Positions 43,183 through 53,832 of a stretch of DNA of 64,000 bases are shown here, one piece after another. Origin of the DNA: Haloarcula nitratireducens (lineage in GTDB: Archaea; Halobacteriota; Halobacteria; Halobacteriales; Haloarculaceae). Position 1 is the stretch's first letter; each line of letters begins with the position of its first letter. Both the position numbers and the translations under genes were made by a program. The notes beneath the pieces were generated by a model that searched no databases, was not told the DNA's origin, and was given only the letters and a program-made list of their open reading frames with translations. The stretch covers positions 1 through 64,000 of the forward strand of contig NZ_RKLT01000014.1 of assembly GCF_019599505.1 (NCBI RefSeq), read 5' to 3'.

Positions 43183-46100
43183 ATGAGTAACAACTCTCAA
43201 TCGGTAGAACAGACGCGCAAAGACCCCGGTCAGTTAGTCCCACCACGAGTGGACACTGACCCGGCACTACTCGGCGGCTACACCTGGAGCGACATGAAGG
43301 TCTACGCGCCAGCGACGGCCTCGCTCGCTGGGAGTGGCGTCGGCGTAGCGATGTCCTCGACAGCACTCGCTGTCGGCGGCCTCGCCGGCGGTATCGGACT
43401 GGGCCTTACTGGAACCTACCTTCGAGTGTCTGACAGGGCCTACACGTCGCCACGTGGCCGCGTCTCAGCGTGGTCGTCACACCTCCGCCGACAGTATTTC
43501 GATAGTCCCGACGACATCCTCGCGGATGTGACGGGCGTTCGTGGCATCACCGAGCGAGGATTCCTTGAGATGGACGACGGCCGGTATGTCGCGCCGGTTC
43601 CGGTCGAACCGCGGAACACGGCGATGCTTGATGCCGACCAACGGCACAGGCTCGTGGCGTCGCTGTCGTCGGCGATCGACGAACAGCTGGCCGACATGCC
43701 ATTTCGGCTCTACTCGACGACGCGAGAGGCTAATGTTGATAGCGTGGCCGACCGCTACGAACAGCGCGCTCTGGACCCGGAGACGGACTCACTACAACAG
43801 TCGGTGCTGCTTGACGTCGCCGATTGGTTGACTGAAGCCGACGCACCGAACTGGGAGGCCCGCGACTGGCGGCATTACGTCGTTGTCGAGGCCGATGCGA
43901 GCGCGGTGACGGGCGCCGATGAACCGTCGTTCATCGATATGCTGAACCCACTGGCTGATGCCAATGCGGTCTCTGACAGTGCGATTGAGGCGACGCTGGC
44001 CGACCGCGTCGAGACTGTCCAGGCCGCTATCGGGAGCGTCACAGGCTTAGAGACGCACAACCCGACACCCCACGAGTCGCTGACCGTAGCGCGCGAGTAC
44101 TGGGGACGCGATGACGATCTTCCGGATGAGTTGGTCGAGGATCTTGTCGGTGACAATCAAGACGAGGACCTCCCCGATCGTCTTGCCCGCATCGTTGAAC
44201 CCGAAACGTGGGATCCACGAAATGGATGGGTGCAGGTCGGCGATCAATACGCGATGGCCCTCTGGTTGGCCGAGTACCCAACTGAAACATCGAGTCTGTG
44301 GCTCAAGGATCTCTGTACGCTTCGCGGTGTCGACGTCGATGTGGCGGTCAACGTCAATCCAGTCCCACTCGAAGACGGCGTCCACGAGGCAGGGGCGAAG
44401 GCCGCCGATATCGGTTCCGAAGGTGAGGAACGAGCCGAAGAACGGGATATCACGGCAATGGACACTGAGACTGCTGGCGACGCAACCCGCAAGATGCGCG
44501 AACTATTCCGACAGACGCCATCGCAACCCTGGCGACTCTCAACATACGTCGTGGTCCGAGCCGACGACCGGGATGCTCTCGACGCCGCTACTGACGAACT
44601 CGCGACATTCGACAATGTCGAGGGAGCAAAGCGGCGCGCTCTCCAGACCGCCTGCGAAACGGTACGCGATACGCTGACCGGCGCACCGGCGAATACGACG
44701 CCCGTCGCTCCCGGCGCTGCTCAAGAGTGTGCCTTCCGTGCGGCCTCGCCGTTGACGGGTGATCGGTGGGACGCCGAGACGCCCGCGGAGAAAGACCGGC
44801 TCGTCCCCGGCGCAGTTATCGGGTCGATGTTCCCCTTCGCCGCTCGAGACCAGCGCGAAGCGGCAGGCATGGACTGGGGCCACAACGAGGAGAACGGATC
44901 GCATCTTCGCCTCTCGCCCTTCGAGCGCGGTGGCGGGCCGCACATGCTCACGATTGGACAGACGCGGTCGGGAAAGACGTACTCGGCGTCGAAGGCAGCA
45001 CTGCGGTGGTATCTCGAACGCGACGACCGGACGCTCATCGTGTGCGATACCCAACGCGGATTCGACGGCCTGACGCAACTCTGTGGCGGCGAGCACATTG
45101 TCGTCGACGGAAACCAGTCAGTCAACCCGCTTCGCATCGAACCCTCGCCGGATCACCGCGCCGAGGGTGCCGACGAGTTCCGCATGACCGTCGAGGAAAC
45201 GGTCGGCTTTCTGGTCGGCTTGCTTCGAGCCGACGACGTCGCCGATGCCGGCGAGTACGCGCCACTGCTAGCCCAAGCCGCGGAACGAACGCTCACAAAT
45301 GCGGGCATTGAGCCGGGTCAGCCCGAGACCTTCGACGCGGGGAACCCGAACCTCGCCGATCTCCTCGAGACGCTGACTGACATGACCTCAAATCCCGAGG
45401 AGTATACGATGGCCGATGGCGAGGGCCACGAAGGTGAGACGCACCTCGAACAGGTGGGCGAACTGCTGACGAAACTTCGGTCGTTCCAGGAAGGGGGTAA
45501 ATATGCGAGTCTGCTCGGGGCTGATGAACTGGGGCTGCTCGAGGACGACGTCGACATGGCGTATCTCGACCTCCATGCTGTCGGTGGCAGTGATGACGCC
45601 GAGAAATCGGCGAATCTCCAGTTGATGCTTTCGCAGGTACGGGAGAAGATCAAGCAAACCGACGGTGAGGTCGTCTGTATGTTCGACGAGGCGCACGTCC
45701 TCCTCGACGCCGACCGCACGGCTGACTGGTTGCAGAAAGCAGCGCGGGAGTTTGCCCGGTATGACGCTTCGCTGTGGTTCCTCAGCCAGTCGCCGAAGGA
45801 CTTCGTCTCAGGGGAGGGTGAGACTGACGCCCGGGACACGATTCGGGCGCAGTGTTCGACGGTGCACTTCTTCCGGACGCCACGAGTTGACGAAGATGTC
45901 CTCGCTCAGTTCGGACTCAACAGCGCCCAGCGGGAGTTCGTGCAGGATATAGCTGTTCGTGGGAAAGAGGGTCGAGGCTACTCCGAGTGCCTTATCGACG
46001 CGGAGGATATCGAGGGCTGGATTCCGTGCTATGTCGAAGCGACGCCACTGGAAGATCGAGTGCTGACCTACTATCGGCGCGAGGCAGGTAGTCACGGCAC

Positions 46101-46215
46101 GGCGAGAGAGGAGTTTGTCGAACACATGACCGAAAGGACAGCCGATACCTCGAACGGTGAGAGTAGCATCTCACAGCCTGCTGACGCGACCAGTGAGAAC
46201 GGGGGGCGAGAGTAA
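43183..46215 (+). CDS. VirB4-like conjugation ATPase
   Basis: A 1010-residue protein. The N-terminal 60 residues contain two possible membrane segments (YAPATASLAGSGVGVAMSS, LAVGGLAGGIGLGLTG); residues 60-560 are the VirB4-type N-terminal region. The ATPase core has Walker A GQTRSGKT at 592-599, LIVCDTQRGFDGL and GEVVCMFDEAHVLLDADR (Walker B near 830), then LWFLSQSPKDFVSGEG. It should power pilus assembly and substrate transfer across the membrane. It overlaps the next ATPase gene by one base (TAATG). Confidence 0.85.
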   Translation: MSNNSQSVEQTRKDPGQLVPPRVDTDPALLGGYTWSDMKVYAPATASLAGSGVGVAMSSTALAVGGLAGGIGLGLTGTYLRVSDRAYTSPRGRVSAWSSHLRRQYFDSPDDILADVTGVRGITERGFLEMDDGRYVAPVPVEPRNTAMLDADQRHRLVASLSSAIDEQLADMPFRLYSTTREANVDSVADRYEQRALDPETDSLQQSVLLDVADWLTEADAPNWEARDWRHYVVVEADASAVTGADEPSFIDMLNPLADANAVSDSAIEATLADRVETVQAAIGSVTGLETHNPTPHESLTVAREYWGRDDDLPDELVEDLVGDNQDEDLPDRLARIVEPETWDPRNGWVQVGDQYAMALWLAEYPTETSSLWLKDLCTLRGVDVDVAVNVNPVPLEDGVHEAGAKAADIGSEGEERAEERDITAMDTETAGDATRKMRELFRQTPSQPWRLSTYVVVRADDRDALDAATDELATFDNVEGAKRRALQTACETVRDTLTGAPANTTPVAPGAAQECAFRAASPLTGDRWDAETPAEKDRLVPGAVIGSMFPFAARDQREAAGMDWGHNEENGSHLRLSPFERGGGPHMLTIGQTRSGKTYSASKAALRWYLERDDRTLIVCDTQRGFDGLTQLCGGEHIVVDGNQSVNPLRIEPSPDHRAEGADEFRMTVEETVGFLVGLLRADDVADAGEYAPLLAQAAERTLTNAGIEPGQPETFDAGNPNLADLLETLTDMTSNPEEYTMADGEGHEGETHLEQVGELLTKLRSFQEGGKYASLLGADELGLLEDDVDMAYLDLHAVGGSDDAEKSANLQLMLSQVREKIKQTDGEVVCMFDEAHVLLDADRTADWLQKAAREFARYDASLWFLSQSPKDFVSGEGETDARDTIRAQCSTVHFFRTPRVDEDVLAQFGLNSAQREFVQDIAVRGKEGRGYSECLIDAEDIEGWIPCYVEATPLEDRVLTYYRREAGSHGTAREEFVEHMTERTADTSNGESSISQPADATSENGGRE

Positions 46216-49200
46216 TGGATTTCCTCGACCGTTTCGCCTCGACGACTAATACAGAGACGTCAGGCTACGAAACTACGCAGGTTGACGCCGACCTCGCCGA
46301 GGCGCTAACTTCGCCAGGTGAACGTGACGCTATCTCGGTGCGACCAAACCGTGACAACGGCGGGATTGAAGCGATGGACAGCGTTCTGGAGTCGCTGCAC
46401 TCTGTCGAAACGTCATCAGGACTTCTCCGTGGTGACGAGAACATTAGTCCGGCCCACTCGTTCGAAGTGCGCTATACCCGGCCTAGCGACGGCGGCGACC
46501 GCGTACTGTCACTCCGGTATGTTGCCGGCGACGATCGCACGGACGGCCCACTCGAACGACAGTTGACTTCACAGTATCCCGACTCGCAACTCTCCAGAAC
46601 TTCCTCTGAGTTACTCTCCGGGAGTGGCGTCGAGGGGCGACACATCGCTGGGGCGCGATTACAGCTCCGACGCTATACGCTGTATCCGATCAAGAACGTG
46701 GATCTGCCGGGGTTCACTACTGATCCGATGGGGAGTATCCTCGAAGAGATGGTCGGTCAGCAGGCTGAGGACGCGACCGACGCCGACGTGGTCGTCCAGA
46801 TCCAGTTCAAGCCCGCCCAGCGAGATTGGACCGACGGTATCGAGAATGGCCACGGCGTGCTTGACGACAGTGACGAACGAGTCCGGGGCGACCCGAGCAT
46901 CAAGTCGCTAGCGATGAACCTCCGAGAGCCGACGTTTGAGAAACAGTGGCGACTCTTTACCCGGGAGACTATCGAGTATCCGCCGTCTAAAGTGGAGAAA
47001 CAGGTAGCAAAACTTCTCGAAGAACAGCAAGGCCAGAAAGGATGGCGACTGTGTCTCCGGGTGTTCGCGATCTCCGACGACCCCGACATCGCAATCTCTC
47101 GGGCTAGCAGCACTGCCGGGATGTTCCGGAACTTCTACGAGAACAACGCCGAGCAAACGTTCGTCCCCGACCCGCTCGACGGCCGCGAACTGCGCAACGT
47201 CGTCGAGAAAGCGGCTGGGCGAGAGTGGGCCGATAACGGTATCGTCAAGGCTCAACGAGAAGTATCGGGCCTGTTGAACGTCCCCGAGGCAGACCACGTT
47301 GCCACGAACAAGATGCGCTGGTCGATATCCCGGCCGGGTGAAGGTATCCCGCCGGGAACGCCGCGCTTCGACTTCCAAGCTCACGACGTCGCCGGGGCCG
47401 ACGACGATATCCAGCAAGTCGCAATGCTCGACGAATCCTCAGTGGGCGATCCCTACTGGTACGGGTTCGGCAGTCGGCATGGCGTCGAAGCTGGTGTGAC
47501 GCCAGAAACCCTCGAGACCCACCAGTTCGTCGGCGGCGGGACCGGGAAAGGCAAGACGACGTGGTTAGTCAATTTCGCTAGTCAGGTCATGCAGCGGGGC
47601 CACGGTGCCCTGATCTTCGACCCGAAAGGCAAGGACGCCGACGAGTTCGTGCGGGAATGGCCCGATGACCGTGATCGCGATGATTTCGTCTTTGTCGATC
47701 TCACTGACGAGTTCGATAAGCAGGTTCGGTTCAATTTCCTCGAAGTGCCTAGCGACGCCGACCCCGACAGTCGACAGTTCGCGTCGACCGTTGAGGCGCT
47801 GTGTGACGATCTCGCGAGTATGGTTGCACTGGCCGGTGGCCAAGACAACTACTGGGGCGCTCGGATGGATCGTGTCGTGCGGACGTTCATCCGTGGGATG
47901 GCAAAATCGGGGAAGACGTGCACGCTGCTTGATCTGGCAGCACTATGTACGGCTGAAGAGAACCGCGAGCGGTTCACCGAGTGGATGGACCGAGAACGGC
48001 TCCAATTCATCAAGCGAACGGCCGAACGCATCGAGGGTTTCGACGACACCGATCTCGAACCACTGGCTGGTCGGCTCGACCAGTGGATACAGAACGATGC
48101 GATTCGGGATTTGATTGCAGCGAGAGAATCGACGGTTAGCATTCGCGACGTCGTGCGCGAGGGGAAAGTCGTCGTCGTTCGAAACGCGCCGTCGTCGGGG
48201 GAGACCGAGAAGCGATTGTTCGCGACGGCGCTCATTCGCCGGGCGTGGGTTGCTGTTCGGGAGAACACCGACGCACCGCCGTTCTACGTGATTTGCGATG
48301 AGTTCGATAGCATCGTTTCGGAGCGGACTGACATCGCGAGTATTCTCTCAGAAGCGCGAGCTTTCGAGTTCTGTCTCACGCTGTCCTGCCAGAACCCCTC
48401 GAACCAGCTTCCCGAACGAGTACAGAAAGCTATCGAGAACCAGTGTGAGACGTTCATCTCGTTCAATCCTGGCGGGCGCGATGATGCGCGCCTGATTGCT
48501 GGTCAGCACTCTCGGGACGTAGAGCAAGCAGACCTGACGAACCTCTCGAAGTATCGGTTCTACATGCGGACCCACGACGCCGATGACGAACTAACCCACT
48601 CCTACAAGGTCGATGCCTTCCCGCCAGTTGGCGACGTTCGGGAGCAAGTATCCGGTGAGGCTGGACTGTCCGACGACGCCCTCCAGGAACTCAAGCGCGA
48701 GAGCGTTGAGCGGTATGGTGAAGAGGCCGAGTCGCCCGCTCAGCAGCGCCAGGCGAGTCACTTCTATGGTGAGGATGGCGATGGCGAGGCCGATGATGGC
48801 GACATCCGTTGCGACGACCAGACCGCTGAGCGGGCCGTACTGAAAGCCGTCTTCGACGAGAGCATCCACGCCGATAATGTTGAGATTGGTGGGCTCGTCC
48901 CGAAGGGCGACGTTGAGGCCCGAATTCGTGACTATCTCGACGCCGAGGGTGACGGTATCGCCGACGTCTGGGACATCGTCGAGCGAGTGCCCGAGGATCT
49001 TCTCGATCGGGATCATCGCGATGGCGAAACCCACCTTCGGACCACCGACCGCGGCCAGAGTGAGGTGTTCGCCAGCGGCGATGACGAGAATGCTGGCGGC
49101 CTGGAGCATCGGCAGTTGCTTCGAGACAGCTACGAACCGCTGACTCGCCTTGGTCTCTGCGTCAACATTGTGCAGCAGGATGGTAACGGCGACCTCCCGG

Positions 49201-50159
49201 ATGCCCGCGCTACTCCTGAACCCATTCGCAGCGTCGATGTCGAAGAGCTATCGTTGGCGGAGACGCGTGTTGTAGCCGAAAACTTCGCCGAGGACTACCC
49301 GACGCTCGACCAGCTGACGGGCGGCGAAATGGTTAGCGTCGAGGCTGAGTGCGAGACGAGTACCAAGCCCGGTCAGACGATCAGGAACCTCGCACAGGCC
49401 GTCGATCGTGGTGAGCGGTGTCTATTCATTGCCCGGCCCGACGCCGCTCGCCGTGTTGAGGGCGCGCTCTCGGCTCCGCCGTTGCTGGCCGGCGGCGACC
49501 CGGAGGGTGACCGACGGTTCTACAACCGGCGCGACCTCCGCATCGACGGCGACCGTATGCTCCGGCCAGCAGACGCACACAACAGTGTGTGGCGGTTCAA
49601 TGCCGACCAAGAGGCGTACATCCTCTCGGATAGTGAGGGCCGCGAGCTGGCGACGTTCGGCGATATTGAGGCCGTGTTCTCCGACGCCGACGCCTACCCA
49701 GCGACCAAGGATGACGTCGAAGATACTGAGGAGTGGCGGCCGGTCAAAAAACCAGTCGTGCCGAAGCGGCTATTCGGCGAGTCGAATCCCGGAGCTGCGA
49801 CGTGGTACCTCCTCGTCGTTGACCCCGAAAACTACCCGGCAGACCTCGCACTTCGGGAGAATGGTGAACTGACGCCGCTCGTCGACAGCAATGAGACGAT
49901 CGAGGGCGAGGGGAACGACGATCCTCTCGCCGACGTCGGCAAGCGACCGGCGGCGCTGTACGATCTCCTCGTCAACCACGGTGACGCCATTACGACGAGC
50001 GAGGCCCACGACCTCGTGGACACTGCTGACGACGACCGTCTCGATGTCGGCCGGCGGACTGTCGGGAACTACCTCGACGACCTCGCCGACGCTGGCGTGC
50101 TTGACGTCGAGCACAACGGCCCGGGCGAGGCGAACGTCTATCACCTCGATGATAGATAG
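46215..50159 (+). CDS. VirD4/TraG-like coupling ATPase with C-terminal HTH region
   Basis: A very large protein (1314 aa). The N-terminal 400 residues resemble the regulatory half of the VirB4 family. The ATPase has FVGGGTGKGKTTWLVNFAS (Walker A near 438-446), ALIFDPKGKDADEFV, and FYVICDEFDSIVSERTD (Walker B near 690), then LTLSCQNPSNQLPERVQKAIENQC and a sensor-like FNPGGRDDARLI, all typical of VirD4/TraD coupling proteins that carry DNA to the channel. The last 450 residues are unusual: acidic, with a winged-helix-like end (ALYDLLVNHGDAITTSEAHDLVDTADDDR ... VGNYLDDLADAGVLDVEHNG). No relaxase was seen. Confidence 0.8.
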   Translation: MDFLDRFASTTNTETSGYETTQVDADLAEALTSPGERDAISVRPNRDNGGIEAMDSVLESLHSVETSSGLLRGDENISPAHSFEVRYTRPSDGGDRVLSLRYVAGDDRTDGPLERQLTSQYPDSQLSRTSSELLSGSGVEGRHIAGARLQLRRYTLYPIKNVDLPGFTTDPMGSILEEMVGQQAEDATDADVVVQIQFKPAQRDWTDGIENGHGVLDDSDERVRGDPSIKSLAMNLREPTFEKQWRLFTRETIEYPPSKVEKQVAKLLEEQQGQKGWRLCLRVFAISDDPDIAISRASSTAGMFRNFYENNAEQTFVPDPLDGRELRNVVEKAAGREWADNGIVKAQREVSGLLNVPEADHVATNKMRWSISRPGEGIPPGTPRFDFQAHDVAGADDDIQQVAMLDESSVGDPYWYGFGSRHGVEAGVTPETLETHQFVGGGTGKGKTTWLVNFASQVMQRGHGALIFDPKGKDADEFVREWPDDRDRDDFVFVDLTDEFDKQVRFNFLEVPSDADPDSRQFASTVEALCDDLASMVALAGGQDNYWGARMDRVVRTFIRGMAKSGKTCTLLDLAALCTAEENRERFTEWMDRERLQFIKRTAERIEGFDDTDLEPLAGRLDQWIQNDAIRDLIAARESTVSIRDVVREGKVVVVRNAPSSGETEKRLFATALIRRAWVAVRENTDAPPFYVICDEFDSIVSERTDIASILSEARAFEFCLTLSCQNPSNQLPERVQKAIENQCETFISFNPGGRDDARLIAGQHSRDVEQADLTNLSKYRFYMRTHDADDELTHSYKVDAFPPVGDVREQVSGEAGLSDDALQELKRESVERYGEEAESPAQQRQASHFYGEDGDGEADDGDIRCDDQTAERAVLKAVFDESIHADNVEIGGLVPKGDVEARIRDYLDAEGDGIADVWDIVERVPEDLLDRDHRDGETHLRTTDRGQSEVFASGDDENAGGLEHRQLLRDSYEPLTRLGLCVNIVQQDGNGDLPDARATPEPIRSVDVEELSLAETRVVAENFAEDYPTLDQLTGGEMVSVEAECETSTKPGQTIRNLAQAVDRGERCLFIARPDAARRVEGALSAPPLLAGGDPEGDRRFYNRRDLRIDGDRMLRPADAHNSVWRFNADQEAYILSDSEGRELATFGDIEAVFSDADAYPATKDDVEDTEEWRPVKKPVVPKRLFGESNPGAATWYLLVVDPENYPADLALRENGELTPLVDSNETIEGEGNDDPLADVGKRPAALYDLLVNHGDAITTSEAHDLVDTADDDRLDVGRRTVGNYLDDLADAGVLDVEHNGPGEANVYHLDDR

Positions 50160-50195
50160 CGCTGACGTCCGCTGACGCCGTCTCGACCCTCGTTT

Positions 50196-50311
50196 CCCAC
50201 CTCGAAAATGGTCCCTTTCGAGGTTGGTGTTCCGACCCCCACCTCGAAAGCTACCTCGAAAACCGCAAATCCCCATCCTGTCTCCGTGTTTTATCCCCAC
50301 CTCGAAAACGA
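50196..50311 (+). repeat. Cluster of CACCTCGAAA repeats after the conjugation operon
   Basis: Five copies of (C)CACCTCGAAA(A) or near forms in 116 bases: 50199-50208, an inverted copy at 50216-50223 (TTTCGAGG), 50240-50249, 50253-50262 and 50299-50308. The first two make an inverted repeat CCTCGAAA-8 bases-TTTCGAGG. They follow the coupling-protein gene directly and may be a binding array for a conjugation or replication protein, or a transfer origin. Confidence 0.6.
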
Positions 50312-50501
50312 AACCGCCGACCCCTATAGGCTGGGAACTACCCGGAACTAAACCGACGCGACAATAGGGGACACCCACCTGTTGCGGGACACGCTGAGGA
50401 CACCCGAGCGATGCATAATATTTCGAAAACCCAATATATCTGATACACCTCGATACCGGGGTGTGACAATAGCCTGACCCGGCGACAACCACGGCGAGCC
50501 A

Positions 50502-50541
50502 CTAACCAACATAACTGGCACAAGCGTTGGCTGTTGGTTAG
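50502..50541 (+). repeat. Long-spaced inverted repeat, copy 1
   Basis: CTAACCAACA (50502-50511) and TGTTGGTTAG (50532-50541) are perfect inverted arms separated by 20 bases. The same structure occurs at 57530-57572 and 60683-60724 with different spacers, so the arms are under selection or were copied. Confidence 0.7.
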
Positions 50542-50768
50542 CATCCGCGTGAGCTGAACAGCGCGCAGTTCATACCATGTAGACTCACTGACCGAGTACT
50601 ATCGGTAGGCCACTGTGCACTCTTCCTGCTCTGAGTAGCGATCACTGATTAAATCGACATTTGCCATATTATAGATGTTAACAGGGCACTGGTCCCTATA
50701 TCCTCTTACCAGTGGAATGTCACGTATGCTGATATGCTATATAATGACAGTAGTCCGCTGGTGGTACA

Positions 50769-50849
50769 ATGACTGACCTAAGTGACTTCGGTGGCGGCGT
50801 CGATCATGACCCCGAGCCAGAAGACGAGGTTCGGCTGAAGTGGGGGTGA
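50769..50849 (+). CDS. Short protein or 5' gene fragment (26 aa)
   Basis: ATG 50769 opens MTDLSDFGGGVDHDPEPEDE, then VRLKWG and TGA. The acidic DFGGGVDHDPEPE beginning is typical of the start of longer haloarchaeal plasmid proteins, so this may be the first exon-like remnant of a broken gene rather than a complete protein. The next 600 bases (50850-51471) have no convincing continuation in any frame. Confidence 0.35.
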   Translation: MTDLSDFGGGVDHDPEPEDEVRLKWG

Positions 50850-51471
50850 AGCTGGAAGTGGTTACTGCAGTCTGTGTCTCTCTGTCTGGAAGTTGCAAAT
50901 TGATGAATTGACGGTGATGGCAAATCACAGGTATTGGTAGTTTGAGATTTGACAGGTGCCCCAGTCTGCCAATAGCTGGTGGACTGCCATGATTCATTGC
51001 GAGCTGTTGTATAGCCATTTCCCGGAGTCCGTTTCTGGGTTACCCGTTCCATGTGCTGAAAGCTGTAAAGAGCGACTGCCAGTTGTGTTCCGACATTCAG
51101 ACCAGCAGTTAGCGTTCTCTGTCACTCACCGCTGACAGTACCATGCGTCGCAGAATGTGTACTGGGAGCAAGATTGACAAGACGTGCTAGCCAGCGTCTA
51201 ACTGGGCGCTGGCGCACAGCCATTGTCATGGATGGATCGCTGTGGACCAGTTCCCGGTATCGGCATAGCTGTGAGGCCGTCTGCTCGGCCTCACTTTTGC
51301 CTGGATTGGTGGGTCAGTCACATCTATCACCCATCAACGAGGATATTGGCAACGGTCAGTAGCATCGACGTCCGTATTAGCACACTCTACAAGTTCGTCT
51401 CTGCAGTCTGTGACATCCACCCTGTAGTAAACGACGGGGCTACCCGTACCACAGTTGAGATATTTGCTGGT
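50850..51471. other. Stretch without a visible intact gene
   Basis: About 620 bases with no believable coding frame. It lies between a short acidic gene fragment and a truncated TnpB and is probably decayed mobile-element DNA. Confidence 0.4.
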
Positions 51472-51860
51472 TTACAACACGACCTGTTCTCGCGGGGCGA
51501 AAACCCCACTCTCTGAATCGAACAAGTGTATCGAGGGCTGTGCCACACGGCCGTTACTCCTATCCTCGCCGTGAGGACTCGGAGTTATCTTCTGACGCAT
51601 ATTCTCCACCCCGTTGCAATCCGCGTTCCCGACCAACCCACATGACGAGCAGACGTACAACCCACGCTGCTTCCGGTTCGACTTCGTATCATCGCCACAC
51701 GCTGAACACGTCTTCGAGGAGTTCCACTCGTTCTCCTTCAGCACCTCGACACCACGAATCTCGCCCTTGTACGCGAGATACTGGTAGGGTCGAACGCCCA
51801 CGTGTAGAGTTTCTTGGTGCCTATCTTGCCCCAGTTGACTGTATAGCCGGAATGAGAACT
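51472..51860 (-). pseudogene. 3' fragment of an IS1341-type TnpB
   Basis: The C-terminal third of a TnpB different from the one at 3867: EIRGVEVLKENEWNSSKTCSACG, YVCSSCGLVGNADCNGVENMRQ (zinc ribbon, and the last RuvC Asp in NADCN), ending SIHLFDSESGVFAPREQVVL. Upstream the frame changes around 51790, where another frame reads NWGKIGTKKLYTWAF, and beyond about 51860 nothing further matches. The 5' two thirds are missing, so it is a dead remnant; its right end lies at about 51475. Confidence 0.75.
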
Positions 51861-52087
51861 GTGACTATTGAAATACCGTCTTGGGTGCGATAAGACCCTG
51901 TCTCACTCATCGAACAGGGTTATAAAGACGATGTGGGCGAGTATAGACTGAAGCTCCCGATAAATGACAGGGAAAAAACATCACGACAAAGTATATATTG
52001 ATAATCTAGAAACAGTACGTACGCTTAGCCAGTACCTGCGACAGATAAATTTGTCTAGGAGGCAGTGAGGCGTCGCACAGACGGTCC

Positions 52088-53832
52088 ATGAATATGAACT
52101 GGAAAACCATCAATTGTCACAAAGGGAATGCAACGGTAGTCAAAAAAACGAAGAGGTATATCTAATCGACGCCGGCGCAGACGTGAATAGGCTGAAAAAG
52201 GAGCTCACTCAGGACCACATTAATATCCTTATTATCACTCACTTTCATCAGGACCACTATCAAGGGGCAATAGGCCTACTTGAGAGTCCTGATGTTGTGG
52301 TTGAATCCGTGTATACCCCACCCTCATTTTACCAAGCAGACAACCGGGAGAGCATTGAGGGTGGTGCAAGCCTATCATTAGAAGAACGACAGAAAACTCT
52401 AGAAGACAAGGATTTCACCGACCTTCAAAAGGAAATAATGGCTGGGGCATCTGAAAACACGGAAATAAATGAAGACACAATAATCGAAAAAGAGGGTATA
52501 AGTATCAAAGGATTGGGTCCGAGGGTGCTGAGAGATATAAAAGAAGATCCCTCTGTTCTAAATAAAATACAGGATGCTGTTAATGACCCAGAAAAGGACG
52601 AGGTAGAGGTACTGAACGAGATGGGAAACGAGCATGGAAGCCGGATAGAATCGGCGGATCCCTCGAAACTGGCGAACGAGAACAGCGCAGTGGTACGAAT
52701 TTCTGATGGGGAAGTGAGTCATCTCTTTACGGGTGATATCGGTCATCTGGCCGAATCCGAACATCTGCTCGATTACTACGGGGAAACTGAGCTCTCTGTG
52801 GACGTCTTGCATGTTCCTCACCACGGGGCAACCATAGACGATAGAAACTCAATAGGGGGAACCAAGGGGAACACTGATTGTTTTCTTGCTACTGTCAGTC
52901 CAAACATAGCTGTCGTTTCTAGCGAACTCGTCTCCAGACATAGCCACCCGGATCCAAAATTCTTCGAACGATGTAGCGAACAAGATATCGCGGTAGCGTG
53001 GACAGGGATTCACGGTGATATCGACCAAGAAAACGTTAGAGAGATCGAGGAAGGACTGGCGAAGTATGACCCTGATGAGTTGCTAAAGCTCAGGAGTGTA
53101 CACCGAGACCAACGTGCCGACGCAGCCAAGAAATTAAAAGCTGAGAATGAAATCGTGATCTCTGATTACGCTCTCGATCCGGAACTTGTTAGCGAAGAGC
53201 GATACGACTGCAGTCTCTCTGAACTTGAAAATCAGTTATCAGGGAAAGAGACTTCATTGAATCTCGGGGACAACATTCGAGCCGGGATGATAGCGCAAGA
53301 CGAGCGCAGTGATGCGATGAACTCTCTGGAAGGTGGAGAGCGAGTCAAACTAGATGAGTACTATCTCGACCCCAATCTTTTTACCAACCATGGATACAAT
53401 ATAAAAAAGGACACATCCCTGTCGGAGCAACTCGGAGAGCTCGCTGGTGGAACTGATCTCACCGAAAACGCAAAACTCGGCTTACTGGTTCCAGAGGACC
53501 GTCCGGAATCAATGGACGATCTGGACTGGCCGGTTAATATCGGAAAAGGCGATTACTCTCTCGTTGAAGCGGCAACCAATTCCAAGGGGAAAGTAAAATC
53601 TGGGGTGGAATCGTGCTTTTACGACCCTGCTACCGAACTCACAGATATCCCGCAGGTGGGAAAAGAGACGCAAGAAGCGTTGATTGACGAGGGATACGAG
53701 TCAATATCAGAACTCAAATGTGTAGTTGAAGATTGCGAGTTCTCCGAATCGGATTTATCTCGCGTTAGTAATGTTGGTGAGGCCACATATACATGGATTA
53801 AAAAAGAGGTGGAGCGAAGATTTGCTAAATAG
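52088..53832 (+). pseudogene. ComEC-like metallo-beta-lactamase protein, frame broken in an A run
   Basis: The main frame (from about 52150) encodes a metallo-beta-lactamase fold: VYLIDAGADV, IITHFHQDHYQGAIG (HxHxDH), HLFTGDIGHL, VDVLHVPHHGA and RHSHPDP, as in ComEC-type hydrolases. The last 70 residues form a helix-hairpin-helix pair (DIPQVGKETQEALIDEGYES). The natural start seems to be ATG 52088 (MNMNWKTINCHKGNATVV), which joins the main frame if one A is removed from the seven-A run at 52142-52148. This may be a slippage mutation, a programmed shift or a base-call error. The gene is unusually AT-rich and probably recently acquired. Confidence 0.65.
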
